The notes under the pieces: model-generated
Databases searched by the model: none
What the model saw: the letters and a program-made list of their open reading frames with translations, nothing else
Told to the model about the DNA's origin: nothing
Shown here: piece after piece, positions 51,655 to 60,388 of the stretch
How the letters are laid out: each line of letters starts with the position of its first letter
Position numbering within the stretch: position 1 is the first letter of the stretch
Assembly: GCA_019683805.1 (NCBI GenBank)
Contig: JADGHQ010000003.1
Location: forward strand, 24,862-88,861
Source of the DNA: Thermoleophilaceae bacterium
GTDB taxonomy: Bacteria > Actinomycetota > Thermoleophilia > Solirubrobacterales > Thermoleophilaceae
Reading direction: 5' to 3'
Length of the DNA stretch: 64,000 nucleotides
Position numbers and translations under genes: made by a program

Positions 51655-53469
51655 ATGGCCACCAGCAGGACTCGCGCTGAGCGCGGCCGCCCCCGCGCGC
51701 TCACGGCCTCGACGCTCTGCGAGGCGTTCCAGATGACCGCTGCCGACAACTCCGAGCGGGTCGCGCTGCGCACCCGTGGCGGCGAGGTCGAGCACACCTG
51801 GGGCGAGTACGCCGAGCGGGTGCGCGCCCTCGGCGCGGGCCTCGCGGCGCTCGGGCTCGGGCGCGGCGGGACGATGGCGATCATGCTCACCAACCGCCCT
51901 GAGTTCCACCTCGCCGACACCGCGGCGATGCACCTCGGGGCGACGCCCTTCTCGGTCTACAACACCTACACGCCCGAGCAGATCGCGTTCCTCGCCCGCG
52001 ACGCCGGGAGCTCGATCCTCGTGACCGAGGAGGCCTTCGCCGACCGTGCGCTCGCCGTCAGGGACGCGGTGCCCGGGGTCGAGCACGTGGTGCTCGTGGA
52101 CGGCGAGGGGGAGGGCACGCTCTCGCTCGCCGAGGTGGCGGAGCGCGGGGACCCGGGCTTCGACTTCGAGGCAGCCTGGCGCGCCGTCGAGCCCGACGAC
52201 CTGCTGACGCTGATCTACACCTCCGGCACCACCGGCCCGCCGAAGGGAGTCCAGCTCACGCACGGCAACCTGATCGCGGCGGTGCGTTCTTTCGACCGGA
52301 TCATCGAGTTCCCCGACCACGGCCGGGTCGTCTCCTACCTGCCTATGGCGCACGTGGCCGAGCGCAACTGCAGCCACTACCTGCCGATGATGCTCGGCTT
52401 CACCGCCACCTGCTGTCCCGACCCGCGCCAGGTGATCGCCTACCTGCCCGAGGTCCGCCCAACCTGGTTCTTCGCCGTGCCGCGCGTCTTCGAGAAGCTG
52501 AAGGCCGCGCTCGAGGCGGGCATCGAGGCAGAGCAGGACGAGGCGCGCAAGGCCGCGATCGAGCGCGCGCTCGAGCTCGGGCTGCGCAAGGTCCGCGCCG
52601 AGCAGGCGGGCGAGCGGCCGCCGCGGGAGGTGGTCGAGGAGTGGGAGCGGCTCGACGCGGAGGTCCTGTCCGGGATCCGGGCGATGCTCGGTCTCGACGA
52701 GCTCGAGGCCCTGAACGTGGGCGCCGCGCCCACTCCCCCAGAGGTGATCGAGTTCTTCCACGCGCTCGGACTCCCGCTCGCGGAGCTGTGGGGGATGTCC
52801 GAGACCTGCGGCGCGGGCGCGTGCAACCCGCCGGAGCGGATCAGGATCGGCACCGTCGGGCCGCCGGCCCCCGATCTTGAGGTCAGGATCGCCGAGGACG
52901 GCGAGCTGCTCGTGCGCGGGCCGATGGTCATGCCCGGCTACCGCAACAGCCCCGACCGGACGCGCGAGGCGCTCGACGAGGACGGCTGGCTCCACACCGG
53001 CGACGTGGCGGAGCTCGACGAGGACGGCTACCTGCGCATCGTCGACCGCAAGAAGGAGCTGATCATCAACGCGGGCGGCAAGAACATGTCGCCCGCGAAC
53101 ATCGAGGCGAAGCTTAAGGCCGCGAGCCCCCTGATCGGGCAGGCGGTCGCGATCGGCGACGCGCGCCCGTTCAACGTCGCGCTGATAACGCTCGACCCGG
53201 ACTTCGCGCCGGTCTTCGCGCAGCGGAACGGGCTCCGCGGCGCGTCGATCGAGGCGCTCGCGAAGGAGCCCGCGGTGATCGCCGAGATCGAGCGCGGGGT
53301 CGAGAGGGCGAACGCGCAGCTCGCGCGCGTCGAGCAGATCAAGCGGTTCAAGGTGCTGGCGACCGAGTGGCAGCCGGACGGCGACGAGCTGACGCCCACG
53401 ATGAAGCTCAAGCGCAAGCCGATCGCCGAGAAGTACGCGGCGGAGATCGAGGCGCTCTACTCGGGCTAG
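51655..53469 (+). CDS. long-chain fatty acid-CoA ligase (FadD15-like)
   Basis: 604 residues. ANL enzyme: P-loop LIYTSGTTGPPKGVQLTH (about residue 187), SYLPMAHVAERNCSHY, LWGMSETCGAG, GWLHTGDVAELDEDGYLRIVDRKKELIINAGGKNMSPANIE (hinge) and the C-terminal lysine in TPTMKLKRK. The long-chain class is suggested by the AHVAER and NAGGKN wording. A good AAGGAGGAGA ribosome-binding site precedes the ATG, with a possible -10 GATAGT at 51609-51614, so this unit is not leaderless. Confidence 0.92.
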   Translation: MATSRTRAERGRPRALTASTLCEAFQMTAADNSERVALRTRGGEVEHTWGEYAERVRALGAGLAALGLGRGGTMAIMLTNRPEFHLADTAAMHLGATPFSVYNTYTPEQIAFLARDAGSSILVTEEAFADRALAVRDAVPGVEHVVLVDGEGEGTLSLAEVAERGDPGFDFEAAWRAVEPDDLLTLIYTSGTTGPPKGVQLTHGNLIAAVRSFDRIIEFPDHGRVVSYLPMAHVAERNCSHYLPMMLGFTATCCPDPRQVIAYLPEVRPTWFFAVPRVFEKLKAALEAGIEAEQDEARKAAIERALELGLRKVRAEQAGERPPREVVEEWERLDAEVLSGIRAMLGLDELEALNVGAAPTPPEVIEFFHALGLPLAELWGMSETCGAGACNPPERIRIGTVGPPAPDLEVRIAEDGELLVRGPMVMPGYRNSPDRTREALDEDGWLHTGDVAELDEDGYLRIVDRKKELIINAGGKNMSPANIEAKLKAASPLIGQAVAIGDARPFNVALITLDPDFAPVFAQRNGLRGASIEALAKEPAVIAEIERGVERANAQLARVEQIKRFKVLATEWQPDGDELTPTMKLKRKPIAEKYAAEIEALYSG

Positions 53470-53492
53470 CGCGCCCCGCTGGGGCGTCTCTC

Positions 53493-53498
53493 TAGCAT
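53493..53498 (+). promoter_or_regulatory. -10 element of the MFS gene, leaderless type
   Basis: TAGCAT with 7 bases to the GTG at 53506. Confidence 0.5.
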
Positions 53499-53505
53499 CG
53501 GCGGC

Positions 53506-54663
53506 GTGCGCCGCCTGCTGGTTCTCGCCTGCGCGATCGTCCTCGTGGACACGATGTTCTACGCGGCGATCGCTCCGCTGCTGCCGCGCTACGTCGACGA
53601 GTTCGGCCTCTCGAAGTCGGCCGCGGGGCTGCTCGCGGGGAGCTACGCGGCCGGCACACTGATCGGGTCGCTGCCCGCGGGCTGGTTCGCTGCGCGCGCG
53701 GGCGTGAGGCCAGCGGTCGTGCTCGGGCTCGCGTTGATGTCGGCCTCGAGCGTCGCGTTCGCGTTCGCTCCGAGCATCGAGGTGCTCGACGTGGCGCGCT
53801 TCGTGCAGGGCGTGGGTGGGGCGGCCTCGTGGGCTGGGACGCTCGCGTGGATGATCGGCGAGGCGCCGCCCGAGAGGCGCGGGCAGATCATCGGCACGGC
53901 GCTCGCGGCCGCGATCTTCGGCGCGCTGCTCGGGCCCGCGCTCGGCGCGGGGGCGGCGGCGGCGGGCCCGCGGAGCGTCTTCTCCGGCGTCGCGGCGCTC
54001 GGGCTCGTCCTGATCGCGTTGACGCTGCGGACGTCCGCGGCCCGGCCGACCCGGGGCGGGAGCCCGGCGACGCTGCTCGCCGCGCTGCGCGAGCGGCGCG
54101 CGCTCGCGGGCATCTGGCTCACGCTGCTCCCGGCCGTCGAGTTCGGCGTGCTGGGCGTGCTCGCGCCGCTGCGGATGGACAGGCTCGGAGCGAGCGAGAC
54201 GACGATCGGCGCGGTGTTCCTCGCAGGTGCAGCGCTCAGCGGGGTGCTGAGCCCGCTGGTGGGCCGGATCTCCGACCGCCGCGGCCGGCTCGTGCCGCTT
54301 CGCGCCTGCCTCGCCGGCTCGCTCGTGTGCGCACTGCTGCTGCCGTGGCCGACCACGCTCGCCCTGTTCGCGGCGGCGGTGCTGATCGCCGACCCGGTGT
54401 TCGGCGCGGCGTACGCGCCGGCCGGCTCGCTGCTCTCAGAGGAGGCGGAGAGCGCGGGGCTCGACCAGGCGATCGCGTTCGCCCTCTTCAACCTCGCCTG
54501 GGGCCTCGGCCAGGTGGTGGGCTCGGGCGCAGGCTCCGCGATCGCCGAGGCCACCTCGGACGGCGTCGTCTACGGGCTCCTGGCGCTGCTCGCGACGGCC
54601 ACCCTCGCGGCGATGCTCGCCTTCTCGGGTCCGCGGTCGCGGGGTAGGCTCGCGGCCCAGTGA
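53506..54663 (+). CDS. MFS transporter
   Basis: 385 residues with about twelve membrane helices in two halves. The conserved loop between helices 2 and 3 reads AGWFAARAGVRPAV, and the equivalent in the second half is GRISDRRGRLVP. The drug/metabolite exporter type is plausible; the substrate cannot be inferred. GTGA overlap with the glycosidase-like lipoprotein gene suggests a joint unit. Confidence 0.88.
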   Translation: MRRLLVLACAIVLVDTMFYAAIAPLLPRYVDEFGLSKSAAGLLAGSYAAGTLIGSLPAGWFAARAGVRPAVVLGLALMSASSVAFAFAPSIEVLDVARFVQGVGGAASWAGTLAWMIGEAPPERRGQIIGTALAAAIFGALLGPALGAGAAAAGPRSVFSGVAALGLVLIALTLRTSAARPTRGGSPATLLAALRERRALAGIWLTLLPAVEFGVLGVLAPLRMDRLGASETTIGAVFLAGAALSGVLSPLVGRISDRRGRLVPLRACLAGSLVCALLLPWPTTLALFAAAVLIADPVFGAAYAPAGSLLSEEAESAGLDQAIAFALFNLAWGLGQVVGSGAGSAIAEATSDGVVYGLLALLATATLAAMLAFSGPRSRGRLAAQ

Positions 54664-55955
54664 CCGCCCTCACCGATTACGCCGGGCCCCCGCTCCGCAC
54701 GTCATCCGGCGCTCGCGGCGGGCTTCGGAGCGAGGGCCTGAGCTGGAGGCGGTTCACGAAGCCGGCGTCGTCCCCGCCCAGAGCTCCCACTCGCCGAACA
54801 CGAACGGCTCGCGGCCGCTCTCGCCGCGGCGCCGCGCTGCTTGCGCTGGCGCTCGTGCTTTCCGTGGCGGCGGGCTGCGGCGGCCCGGACGGGAATGAAC
54901 GCGCGCAACCGCTCGAAGTGGCGGTGCAGGGCGACGGCGTGCTCGTCTACGAGGACGGCTACGACCGGGAGCGCGCCCTCGAGCAGGCACGGAGGCTGGG
55001 GGCGAGCTGGATCCGCGCGAACGTGCTGTGGGCGCGGATCCCGGGCTACGAGCCCGACGCGAGGCGGGTGCCGGCGGCGCCGCGCTACGACTTCTCCCGC
55101 TTCGACTCGCTCGTCGATGCGGCCGCGCGCCACGGCATGCGCGTGGAGCTCACGATCACCGGCCCGGTGCCCGCGTGGGCGTCGGGCGACGGCCGGCCGG
55201 GCGCGTACCGTCCGGACCCGGAGCTGTTCGGCCGCTTCGCGGCGGCCGTGGCGGAGCACTTCCGCGGGCGCGTGCCGCGCTACAGCGTCTGGAACGAGCC
55301 GAACTACGTCTCCTGGCTCGAGCCGCTCGACGAGGCGCCCGCGCTCTACCGCGCGCTCTGGAGCGCGGCAGGCCCGGCGATCAAGCGGGCCGACCCGCAG
55401 GCGCAGGTGCTGATCGGGGAGACCTCGGCGTACGAGCTGCCCGGCAAGTCGATCGCGCCGCTCGCCTTCCTCGACGCCGTCGCCTGCCGCGGCTGCCCGA
55501 AGCTCGAGGCCGACGGCTACGCGCACCATCCCTACACGCTGCCCACCAACCCCGAGCGCGAGCACCCTGGACCCGGCAGCGTCACGCTCGCCTCGATCGG
55601 GCGGCTCGAGAGCGAGCTCGACTCGCTGGCGCGCGAGGGGCGGCTCAGCACGGCCTCGGGCGGCGCGCTGCCGCTCTACCTGACCGAGTTCGGCTGGTTC
55701 CGGGAGAGCGTCGGCGGCCCGCCCGAGCCGCAGCGCGCGACGCTTATCGTGGACGCCTTCGAGCGAGCGGCGGCCGACCCGCGCGTGCGCCAGCTGCTGC
55801 AGTACCTGCTAGTGGCGCCGCCGCCGGGCGACCGCTTCGACACGAGCGTCGTGGACCGCGACGGCGCGCCCACGGCGAGCTTTCAGGCGCTCGCCGGCTG
55901 GGTCGGGAAGGCGCGCGGCGAGGGGCTGATCGCAGCGCCGCGGTCGCCCCGATGA
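54660..55955 (+). CDS. secreted lipoprotein, TIM-barrel glycoside hydrolase-like
   Basis: 431 residues. A lipoprotein signal (ALLALALVLSVAAGC, lipobox Cys at about residue 78) follows an unusually long basic N-terminal stretch, so the true start may be downstream of the GTG at 54660, but no ATG lies there. The mature part resembles GH5/GH39-type clan A enzymes: RANVLWARIPGYEP, the acid/base glutamate in YSVWNEPNYVSW, HHPYTLP and the likely nucleophile in YLTEFGWF. It probably acts on polysaccharide at the cell surface; the substrate is unknown. Confidence 0.78.
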   Translation: MTALTDYAGPPLRTSSGARGGLRSEGLSWRRFTKPASSPPRAPTRRTRTARGRSRRGAALLALALVLSVAAGCGGPDGNERAQPLEVAVQGDGVLVYEDGYDRERALEQARRLGASWIRANVLWARIPGYEPDARRVPAAPRYDFSRFDSLVDAAARHGMRVELTITGPVPAWASGDGRPGAYRPDPELFGRFAAAVAEHFRGRVPRYSVWNEPNYVSWLEPLDEAPALYRALWSAAGPAIKRADPQAQVLIGETSAYELPGKSIAPLAFLDAVACRGCPKLEADGYAHHPYTLPTNPEREHPGPGSVTLASIGRLESELDSLAREGRLSTASGGALPLYLTEFGWFRESVGGPPEPQRATLIVDAFERAAADPRVRQLLQYLLVAPPPGDRFDTSVVDRDGAPTASFQALAGWVGKARGEGLIAAPRSPR

Positions 55956-55994
55956 CCGGACTTCGCAGGGCGCGTCGATACAGTTGAGGTGCTG

Positions 55995-57272
55995 ATGGCC
56001 TCAAAGCGCCAGATCAACGTGGGCGGCGTGCGCATCGGCGGGGGCGCGCCGGTGGCCGTCCAGTCGATGACCAAGACCGAGACCGCCGACTTCGACGCCA
56101 CCATGCGCCAGATCCGCGCGATCGCCGAGGCGGGCGCGGACCTCGTCCGCTGCGCGGTCCCGCGCGAGCAGGACGTCGAGGCGCTCAAGCGGATCGTGAA
56201 GGAGTCGCCGATCCCGGTGATCGCCGACATCCACTTCAACTACACGCTGGCGCTCAAGGCGATCGACGCGGGCGCGCACTGCATCCGCATCAACCCCGGC
56301 AACATCGGCGGCCCGGACAAGGTCGCCAAGGTCGTCGAGAAGGCGAAGGCAGCCGGAGTGCCGATGCGGATCGGCGTCAACTCGGGCTCGCTCCCCAAGC
56401 ACCTGCACGAGCTCGAGCGCGAGAGCCCGGTCGAGGCGCTCGTCACCGCCGCCGTCGAGTTCGTCGAGCTGATGGAGCGGCTCGACTTCCACGACTTCAA
56501 GGTCTCGATCAAGTCGACGAGCGTGCCGAACACGATCGCCTCGAACCGGCTGCTCGCCGAGCGCATCGACTACCCGCTGCACCTCGGCATCACCGAGGCC
56601 GGCACCAAGTGGTCGGGGTCGCTGAAGTCGGCCGTCGGGCTCGGCACGCTGCTCGCGGACGGCATCGGCGACACCATCCGCATCTCGCTCTCCACCTTCC
56701 ACGCGGAGGAGGAGGTGAAGGTCGCCTGGGAGATCCTCAAGGCGCTCAAGCTGCGCCAGCGCGGCCCGGTGCTGATCGCCTGCCCGACCTGCGGCCGCCT
56801 GCAGTTCGACATGGACACCGTGGTGGCGGAGATCGAGCGGCGCCTAGAGGCCTACGAGGACCCGATCGAGGTCGCGGTGCTCGGCTGCGCGGTGAACGGC
56901 ATCGGCGAGGCCTCGCACGCCGACTTCGGCATCACCGGCGCGAAGAACGAGGGCCTGATCTTCTCCCGCGGCAAGCCGCTGCGGAAGGTCCCGCAGGAGC
57001 GGCTCGTGGACGAGCTCTTCGCGGAGATCGACAAGTACGCGAGCGCCGGGCGCACCGTCGTCGACGAGCACGAGGCGGCCGAGGGCGCCGCGTGGCTCAA
57101 GCGGATCGAGGAGGAGAACGCGGGCGAGCTCACGCCCGAGCGGCTCGCGAAGCTCGAGGCGGAGGCGCAGCGCGCCGAGGCCGACGGCTCCGTGCGGCTG
57201 CCGCAGGTCGAGAAGGTGAGGCTGGACGAGTCGGTGTCGCCCACGGCGGGCCGCCGCTTCACCAGGACCTGA
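55995..57272 (+). CDS. ispG: 4-hydroxy-3-methylbut-2-enyl diphosphate synthase
   Basis: 425 residues. Iron-sulfur enzyme of the MEP pathway. Cluster cysteines C263, C266 (CPTCGR) and C298 with Glu305 (LGCAVNGIGEA). N-terminal QSMTKTETAD and INPGNIGG are typical. I chose the ATG at 55995 (TACAGT -10 ten bases upstream, GAGG just before it) over an in-frame GTG two codons earlier. The last 60 residues (after about 355) form a charged helical extension not needed for the core. Confidence 0.95.
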   Translation: MASKRQINVGGVRIGGGAPVAVQSMTKTETADFDATMRQIRAIAEAGADLVRCAVPREQDVEALKRIVKESPIPVIADIHFNYTLALKAIDAGAHCIRINPGNIGGPDKVAKVVEKAKAAGVPMRIGVNSGSLPKHLHELERESPVEALVTAAVEFVELMERLDFHDFKVSIKSTSVPNTIASNRLLAERIDYPLHLGITEAGTKWSGSLKSAVGLGTLLADGIGDTIRISLSTFHAEEEVKVAWEILKALKLRQRGPVLIACPTCGRLQFDMDTVVAEIERRLEAYEDPIEVAVLGCAVNGIGEASHADFGITGAKNEGLIFSRGKPLRKVPQERLVDELFAEIDKYASAGRTVVDEHEAAEGAAWLKRIEEENAGELTPERLAKLEAEAQRAEADGSVRLPQVEKVRLDESVSPTAGRRFTRT

Positions 57273-57282
57273 GCCCGCCAAA

Positions 57283-57288
57283 TAGACT
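57283..57288 (+). promoter_or_regulatory. -10 element of proS, leaderless type
   Basis: TAGACT with 8 bases to the GTG at 57297. Confidence 0.5.
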
Positions 57289-57296
57289 GCGGCGCC

Positions 57297-58994
57297 GTGA
57301 CGCGGCTCAGCCAGTACTTCCTGCCGACCGTGAAGGAGGCGCCCGCGGACGCCGAGGCGATCTCCCACAAGCTGCTCGTGCGCGCCGGGCTCGCGCGCCA
57401 GCTCGGCTCGGGCCTCTGGACGTACCTGCCCGCCGGCTGGCGCGTCCACCGCAAGGTCGAGCAGATCGTGCGCGAGGAGCTCGACGCGATCGGCGCGCAG
57501 GAGATGCTCATGCCGGTGCTCCAGCCGGCTGAGCTGTGGCGCACGAGCGGGCGCTACGCGATCGAGGAGCTGTTCAAGCTGAAGGACCGCAAGGGCGCGG
57601 ACATGGTGCTCGCGATGACGCACGAGGAGGCCGTGACCTGGCACGTCGCGCGCGAGATCCGCTCCTACCGCGACCTGCCGAAGATCCTCTACCACTTTCA
57701 GGTCAAGGAGCGCGACGAGCCGCGCCCGCGCGCCGGGGTGCTGCGCACGCGCGAGTTCATCATGAAGGACTCCTACACCTTCGACCGCGACGCCGAGGGG
57801 CTCGACCACGGCTACGAGCTGCACGTCAATGCCTACGACCGCATCTTCGATCGCTGCGGGCTCGAGTGGTACCGCGTCGAGTCGGACGTGGGGATGATGG
57901 GCGGCCTGGGCGCGCACGAGTACATGGCGCCGTGCGCGGCCGGCGAGAACGACGTCGCGCTCTCGGGCGCGGGCTACGCCGCGAACGTCGAGATCGCGAG
58001 CGCCGCGCCGCAGCCCGTGGACGGGCTGCCGGAGCCGCTCGACGCGCCCGAGCCCGTCGAGACCCCCGGCGCGACGACGATCGAGCAGGTGGCCGGCCTG
58101 CTCGGCGTGCCCCACGGCGCCCTGATCAAGGCGATGCCGATGATCGTCGACGGCCGCGGGCCGGTGCTCGTGCTGCTGCGCGGCGACCACCGCCTCAACG
58201 AGATCAAGCTGCGCAACTTCCTCGGCGCCGAGGCGCGCCCCGCCGACGAGGAGGAGATCCGGGCGAGCTTCGGCACGGTCGCCGGCTTCATCGGGCCGGT
58301 GGGCGCGCGCGTCGAGGTGGTCGCCGACGAGGCGCTGCGCGGGCTGCGGGGCCTCGTGGCCGGCGGCAACGAGCCCGACGTCCACCTGCGGGGAGTCGAC
58401 CCCGGGCGCGACTTCGACCCCGCCTGGGCCGACGTGCGCTGCGTAGAGGCGGGCGACACCTGCCCGCACGGCGGCACGATCCGCATCGAGCCCGCGATCG
58501 AGGTCGGCAACATCTTCAAGCTCGGCACCCGCTACTCGGAGCCGCTCGGCGCGACCTACCTCGACGAGCAGGGCGTCGAGCGGCCGATCTGGATGGGTTC
58601 CTACGGGATCGGGCCGGCGCGCATCCTCGCCGCCGCCGTGGAGCAGCGCGCCGACGAGGCGGGCGTCTCCTGGCCCCGCCCGATCGCTCCCTTCGACGTC
58701 GAGCTGGTCGGCCTCGGCAAGCCGGGCGAGCCGGCGCGCGAGGCGGCCGAGCGGCTCTACGAGGAGCTGCGCCGCGAGGGGCTCGACGTGCTCTACGACG
58801 ACCGCGACGCGTCTCCCGGCGAGAAGTTCGCGGACGCCGAGCTGCTCGGCTGCCCGCTGCGGCTGACGGTGGGGCGCAAGGCGCTCGACGCGGGCGAGGT
58901 CGAGGCGCAGGTCCGTCGCGGCCGCGAGCGCCGCTCGCTGCCGCTGGAGGGCGCGGCCGCCGCGGCCGCCGAGCTGTGGCGCAGCCTCGACTGA
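57297..58994 (+). CDS. proS: prolyl-tRNA synthetase, bacterial type
   Basis: 565 residues. Class II synthetase with motif 2 around YHFQVKERDEPRPRAGVLRTREFIMKDSYTFD shortened here to its key words FQVKERDEPRPR and REFIMKD, a YbaK-like editing insertion at about 245-390 (lysine in ALIKAMP) that hydrolyses Ala-tRNA(Pro), and motif 3 GSYGIGPARI. C-terminal anticodon domain (VELVGLGKPGE...DDRDASPGEKFADAEL). Leaderless-type start. Confidence 0.95.
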   Translation: MTRLSQYFLPTVKEAPADAEAISHKLLVRAGLARQLGSGLWTYLPAGWRVHRKVEQIVREELDAIGAQEMLMPVLQPAELWRTSGRYAIEELFKLKDRKGADMVLAMTHEEAVTWHVAREIRSYRDLPKILYHFQVKERDEPRPRAGVLRTREFIMKDSYTFDRDAEGLDHGYELHVNAYDRIFDRCGLEWYRVESDVGMMGGLGAHEYMAPCAAGENDVALSGAGYAANVEIASAAPQPVDGLPEPLDAPEPVETPGATTIEQVAGLLGVPHGALIKAMPMIVDGRGPVLVLLRGDHRLNEIKLRNFLGAEARPADEEEIRASFGTVAGFIGPVGARVEVVADEALRGLRGLVAGGNEPDVHLRGVDPGRDFDPAWADVRCVEAGDTCPHGGTIRIEPAIEVGNIFKLGTRYSEPLGATYLDEQGVERPIWMGSYGIGPARILAAAVEQRADEAGVSWPRPIAPFDVELVGLGKPGEPAREAAERLYEELRREGLDVLYDDRDASPGEKFADAELLGCPLRLTVGRKALDAGEVEAQVRRGRERRSLPLEGAAAAAAELWRSLD

Positions 58995-59602
58995 CCTTCA
59001 AGCGGCTCGTCGGGATCGACCGCTCCGGCGGTCCGCCGCCGCAGACCCGGCGCGGGGCGCCGCTCAACCCCTGGACGCTCCCCAACGCGATCGGCTTCGT
59101 CCGGCTCGCCGCGCTCCCGGTCTTCCTCGTCCTGGCGCTCGGCTCCGGGGACGGCCGCGACACGGCCGCCACCGTCATCTACGCGGCGGTCGCCTGGGGG
59201 GACCAGCTCGACGGCCTCGTCGCGCGCGTGACGGGCCAGTACAGCAGGCTCGGGACGCTGCTCGACCCGCTCACCGACCGCCTGCTCGTGGTCTCCGGGG
59301 TGGTCGTCTGCTGGAAGTTCGAGCTGCTCCCGTGCTGGGGGCTCGCGATCCTGGTCGCGCGGGAGGTGCTGATGCTCGCGCTCACGCAGCTCGCCCTGCG
59401 GCGCGGCATGGACCTCGACATCAAGATGGTTGGTCGCTGGGCGGTCTGGCCGGTGATGGGATCGATCGGGGTGGCGCTGATCTGGGAGACCTGGGTGTCG
59501 GACGTGCTGCTGTACGTCGGCATCGCGCTCACGCTCTGGGCGACCGCGCTCTACGTGGGGGACGGCTGGCGCGAGCTGCACAGACCCTCAAGCTCGGCTT
59601 GA
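58976..59602 (+). CDS. CDP-alcohol phosphatidyltransferase (PgsA-like)
   Basis: 208 residues. The family signature is complete: D-QL-DG-LVA-R-8-G-TLL-D-PLT-D (DQLDGLVAR...GTLLDPLTDR), in a protein with several membrane helices. Phosphatidylglycerophosphate synthase is the likely identity, using CDP-diacylglycerol from CdsA. Between the proS stop and the first helix there is no ATG, GTG or TTG, so I take the GTG at 58976, which overlaps the end of proS by 19 bases; a CTG at 58991 is the alternative. Confidence 0.85.
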   Translation: MAQPRLTFKRLVGIDRSGGPPPQTRRGAPLNPWTLPNAIGFVRLAALPVFLVLALGSGDGRDTAATVIYAAVAWGDQLDGLVARVTGQYSRLGTLLDPLTDRLLVVSGVVVCWKFELLPCWGLAILVAREVLMLALTQLALRRGMDLDIKMVGRWAVWPVMGSIGVALIWETWVSDVLLYVGIALTLWATALYVGDGWRELHRPSSSA

Positions 59603-59612
59603 ACGTTCCGGC

Positions 59613-59618
59613 TATACT
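59613..59618 (+). promoter_or_regulatory. -10 element upstream of the RsiG-like gene
   Basis: TATACT, a strong -10 in the 50-base gap after pgsA, giving a leader of about 28 bases with a GGGGGAAA ribosome-binding site. A TTGAAC is present but only 8 bases away, so no proper -35 is seen. Confidence 0.5.
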
Positions 59619-59652
59619 CGCCGCTCTGCCCAATAGACCCGGGGGAAACGCC

Positions 59653-59919
59653 ATGGAGACCTTTCCCGATCTCGGCGCGCTGTCGGATCAGGAGCTGAAG
59701 GACCTGATCGACGAGCTCACGGAGGAGGAGCAGGAGCTCTCCTACCGTCGTCGGATCCTGCACGGCAAGATCGACATCCTCCGAGCAGAGCTCGTGAACC
59801 GCCTGCGCAAGAAGCACGAGCAGGGTCAGCCGGTGATCACCGGCGCGGACGTGCAGCAGCTCACCGACATCCTCGCCGGCAAGGGGATCGCCGGCGGACC
59901 CGAGAAGCCGCGCCGCTAG
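59653..59919 (+). CDS. RsiG-like small protein (putative c-di-GMP-binding anti-sigma)
   Basis: 88 residues, mostly helical. Residues 26-41 carry E26-x3-S30-x2-R33-x3-H37-x3-D41, which matches the RsiG cyclic-di-GMP motif E-x3-S-x2-R-x3-Q-x3-D with His for Gln; the surroundings (LSYRRRILHGKIDILRAEL) resemble RsiG and AmfC aerial-mycelium proteins. In Streptomyces RsiG holds the sigma factor WhiG when loaded with c-di-GMP. With a single motif it would need to dimerise, as in Rubrobacter. No sigma gene is adjacent. It is 10 bases before the FHA gene. Confidence 0.65.
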   Translation: METFPDLGALSDQELKDLIDELTEEEQELSYRRRILHGKIDILRAELVNRLRKKHEQGQPVITGADVQQLTDILAGKGIAGGPEKPRR

Positions 59920-59929
59920 GGAGCGGGGC

Positions 59930-60388
59930 ATGCACTGTCCTGAATGCGGCTTCGTCAACGCGGAGGGCGCGAGCTACTGCCAGAAGTGCGGCGCCTTCCT
60001 CGGTGACCGTGCCTCGGGCGACACCACGGTCGCCTACCAGCTCGACCACGAGACGGGCGAGCTGAGGCCGATCGACATCGCGCCGGTGACGACCGAGGGA
60101 GCGACGCTCGTGATCCGCTCGGGCGGCGGCCGCGCGGGCGAGGTGTTCGATCTGAACGGCGATCGGCTCGCGATCGGGCGCAGCCCTGACGCCGACGTCT
60201 TCCTGGACGACGTCACCGTCTCGCGCAACCACGCGCTGCTCGTGCGCCGGCGCGACGGCTTCTACATCGACGACCTCGGCTCGCTGAACGGCACCTACGT
60301 GAACAGGCGGCGCATCGAGTCGCACAAGCTCGTCGACGGCGACGAGCTGCAGATCGGCAAGTACAAGCTCACCTACCTGGAGCGATGA
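59930..60388 (+). CDS. zinc-ribbon FHA-domain protein (GarA-like)
   Basis: 152 residues. A zinc ribbon at the N-terminus (C3, C6, C17, C20: CPEC...CQKC), a linker with a Thr pair (DTTVAY, T32-T33) like the phosphosite of mycobacterial GarA, then an FHA domain (LAIGRSPDADVFLDD...SRNHALL...DLGSLNGTYVN) that binds phosphothreonine. In Mycobacterium GarA switches 2-oxoglutarate-using enzymes. The following MerR gene repeats the garA-Rv1828 arrangement. Confidence 0.9.
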   Translation: MHCPECGFVNAEGASYCQKCGAFLGDRASGDTTVAYQLDHETGELRPIDIAPVTTEGATLVIRSGGGRAGEVFDLNGDRLAIGRSPDADVFLDDVTVSRNHALLVRRRDGFYIDDLGSLNGTYVNRRRIESHKLVDGDELQIGKYKLTYLER

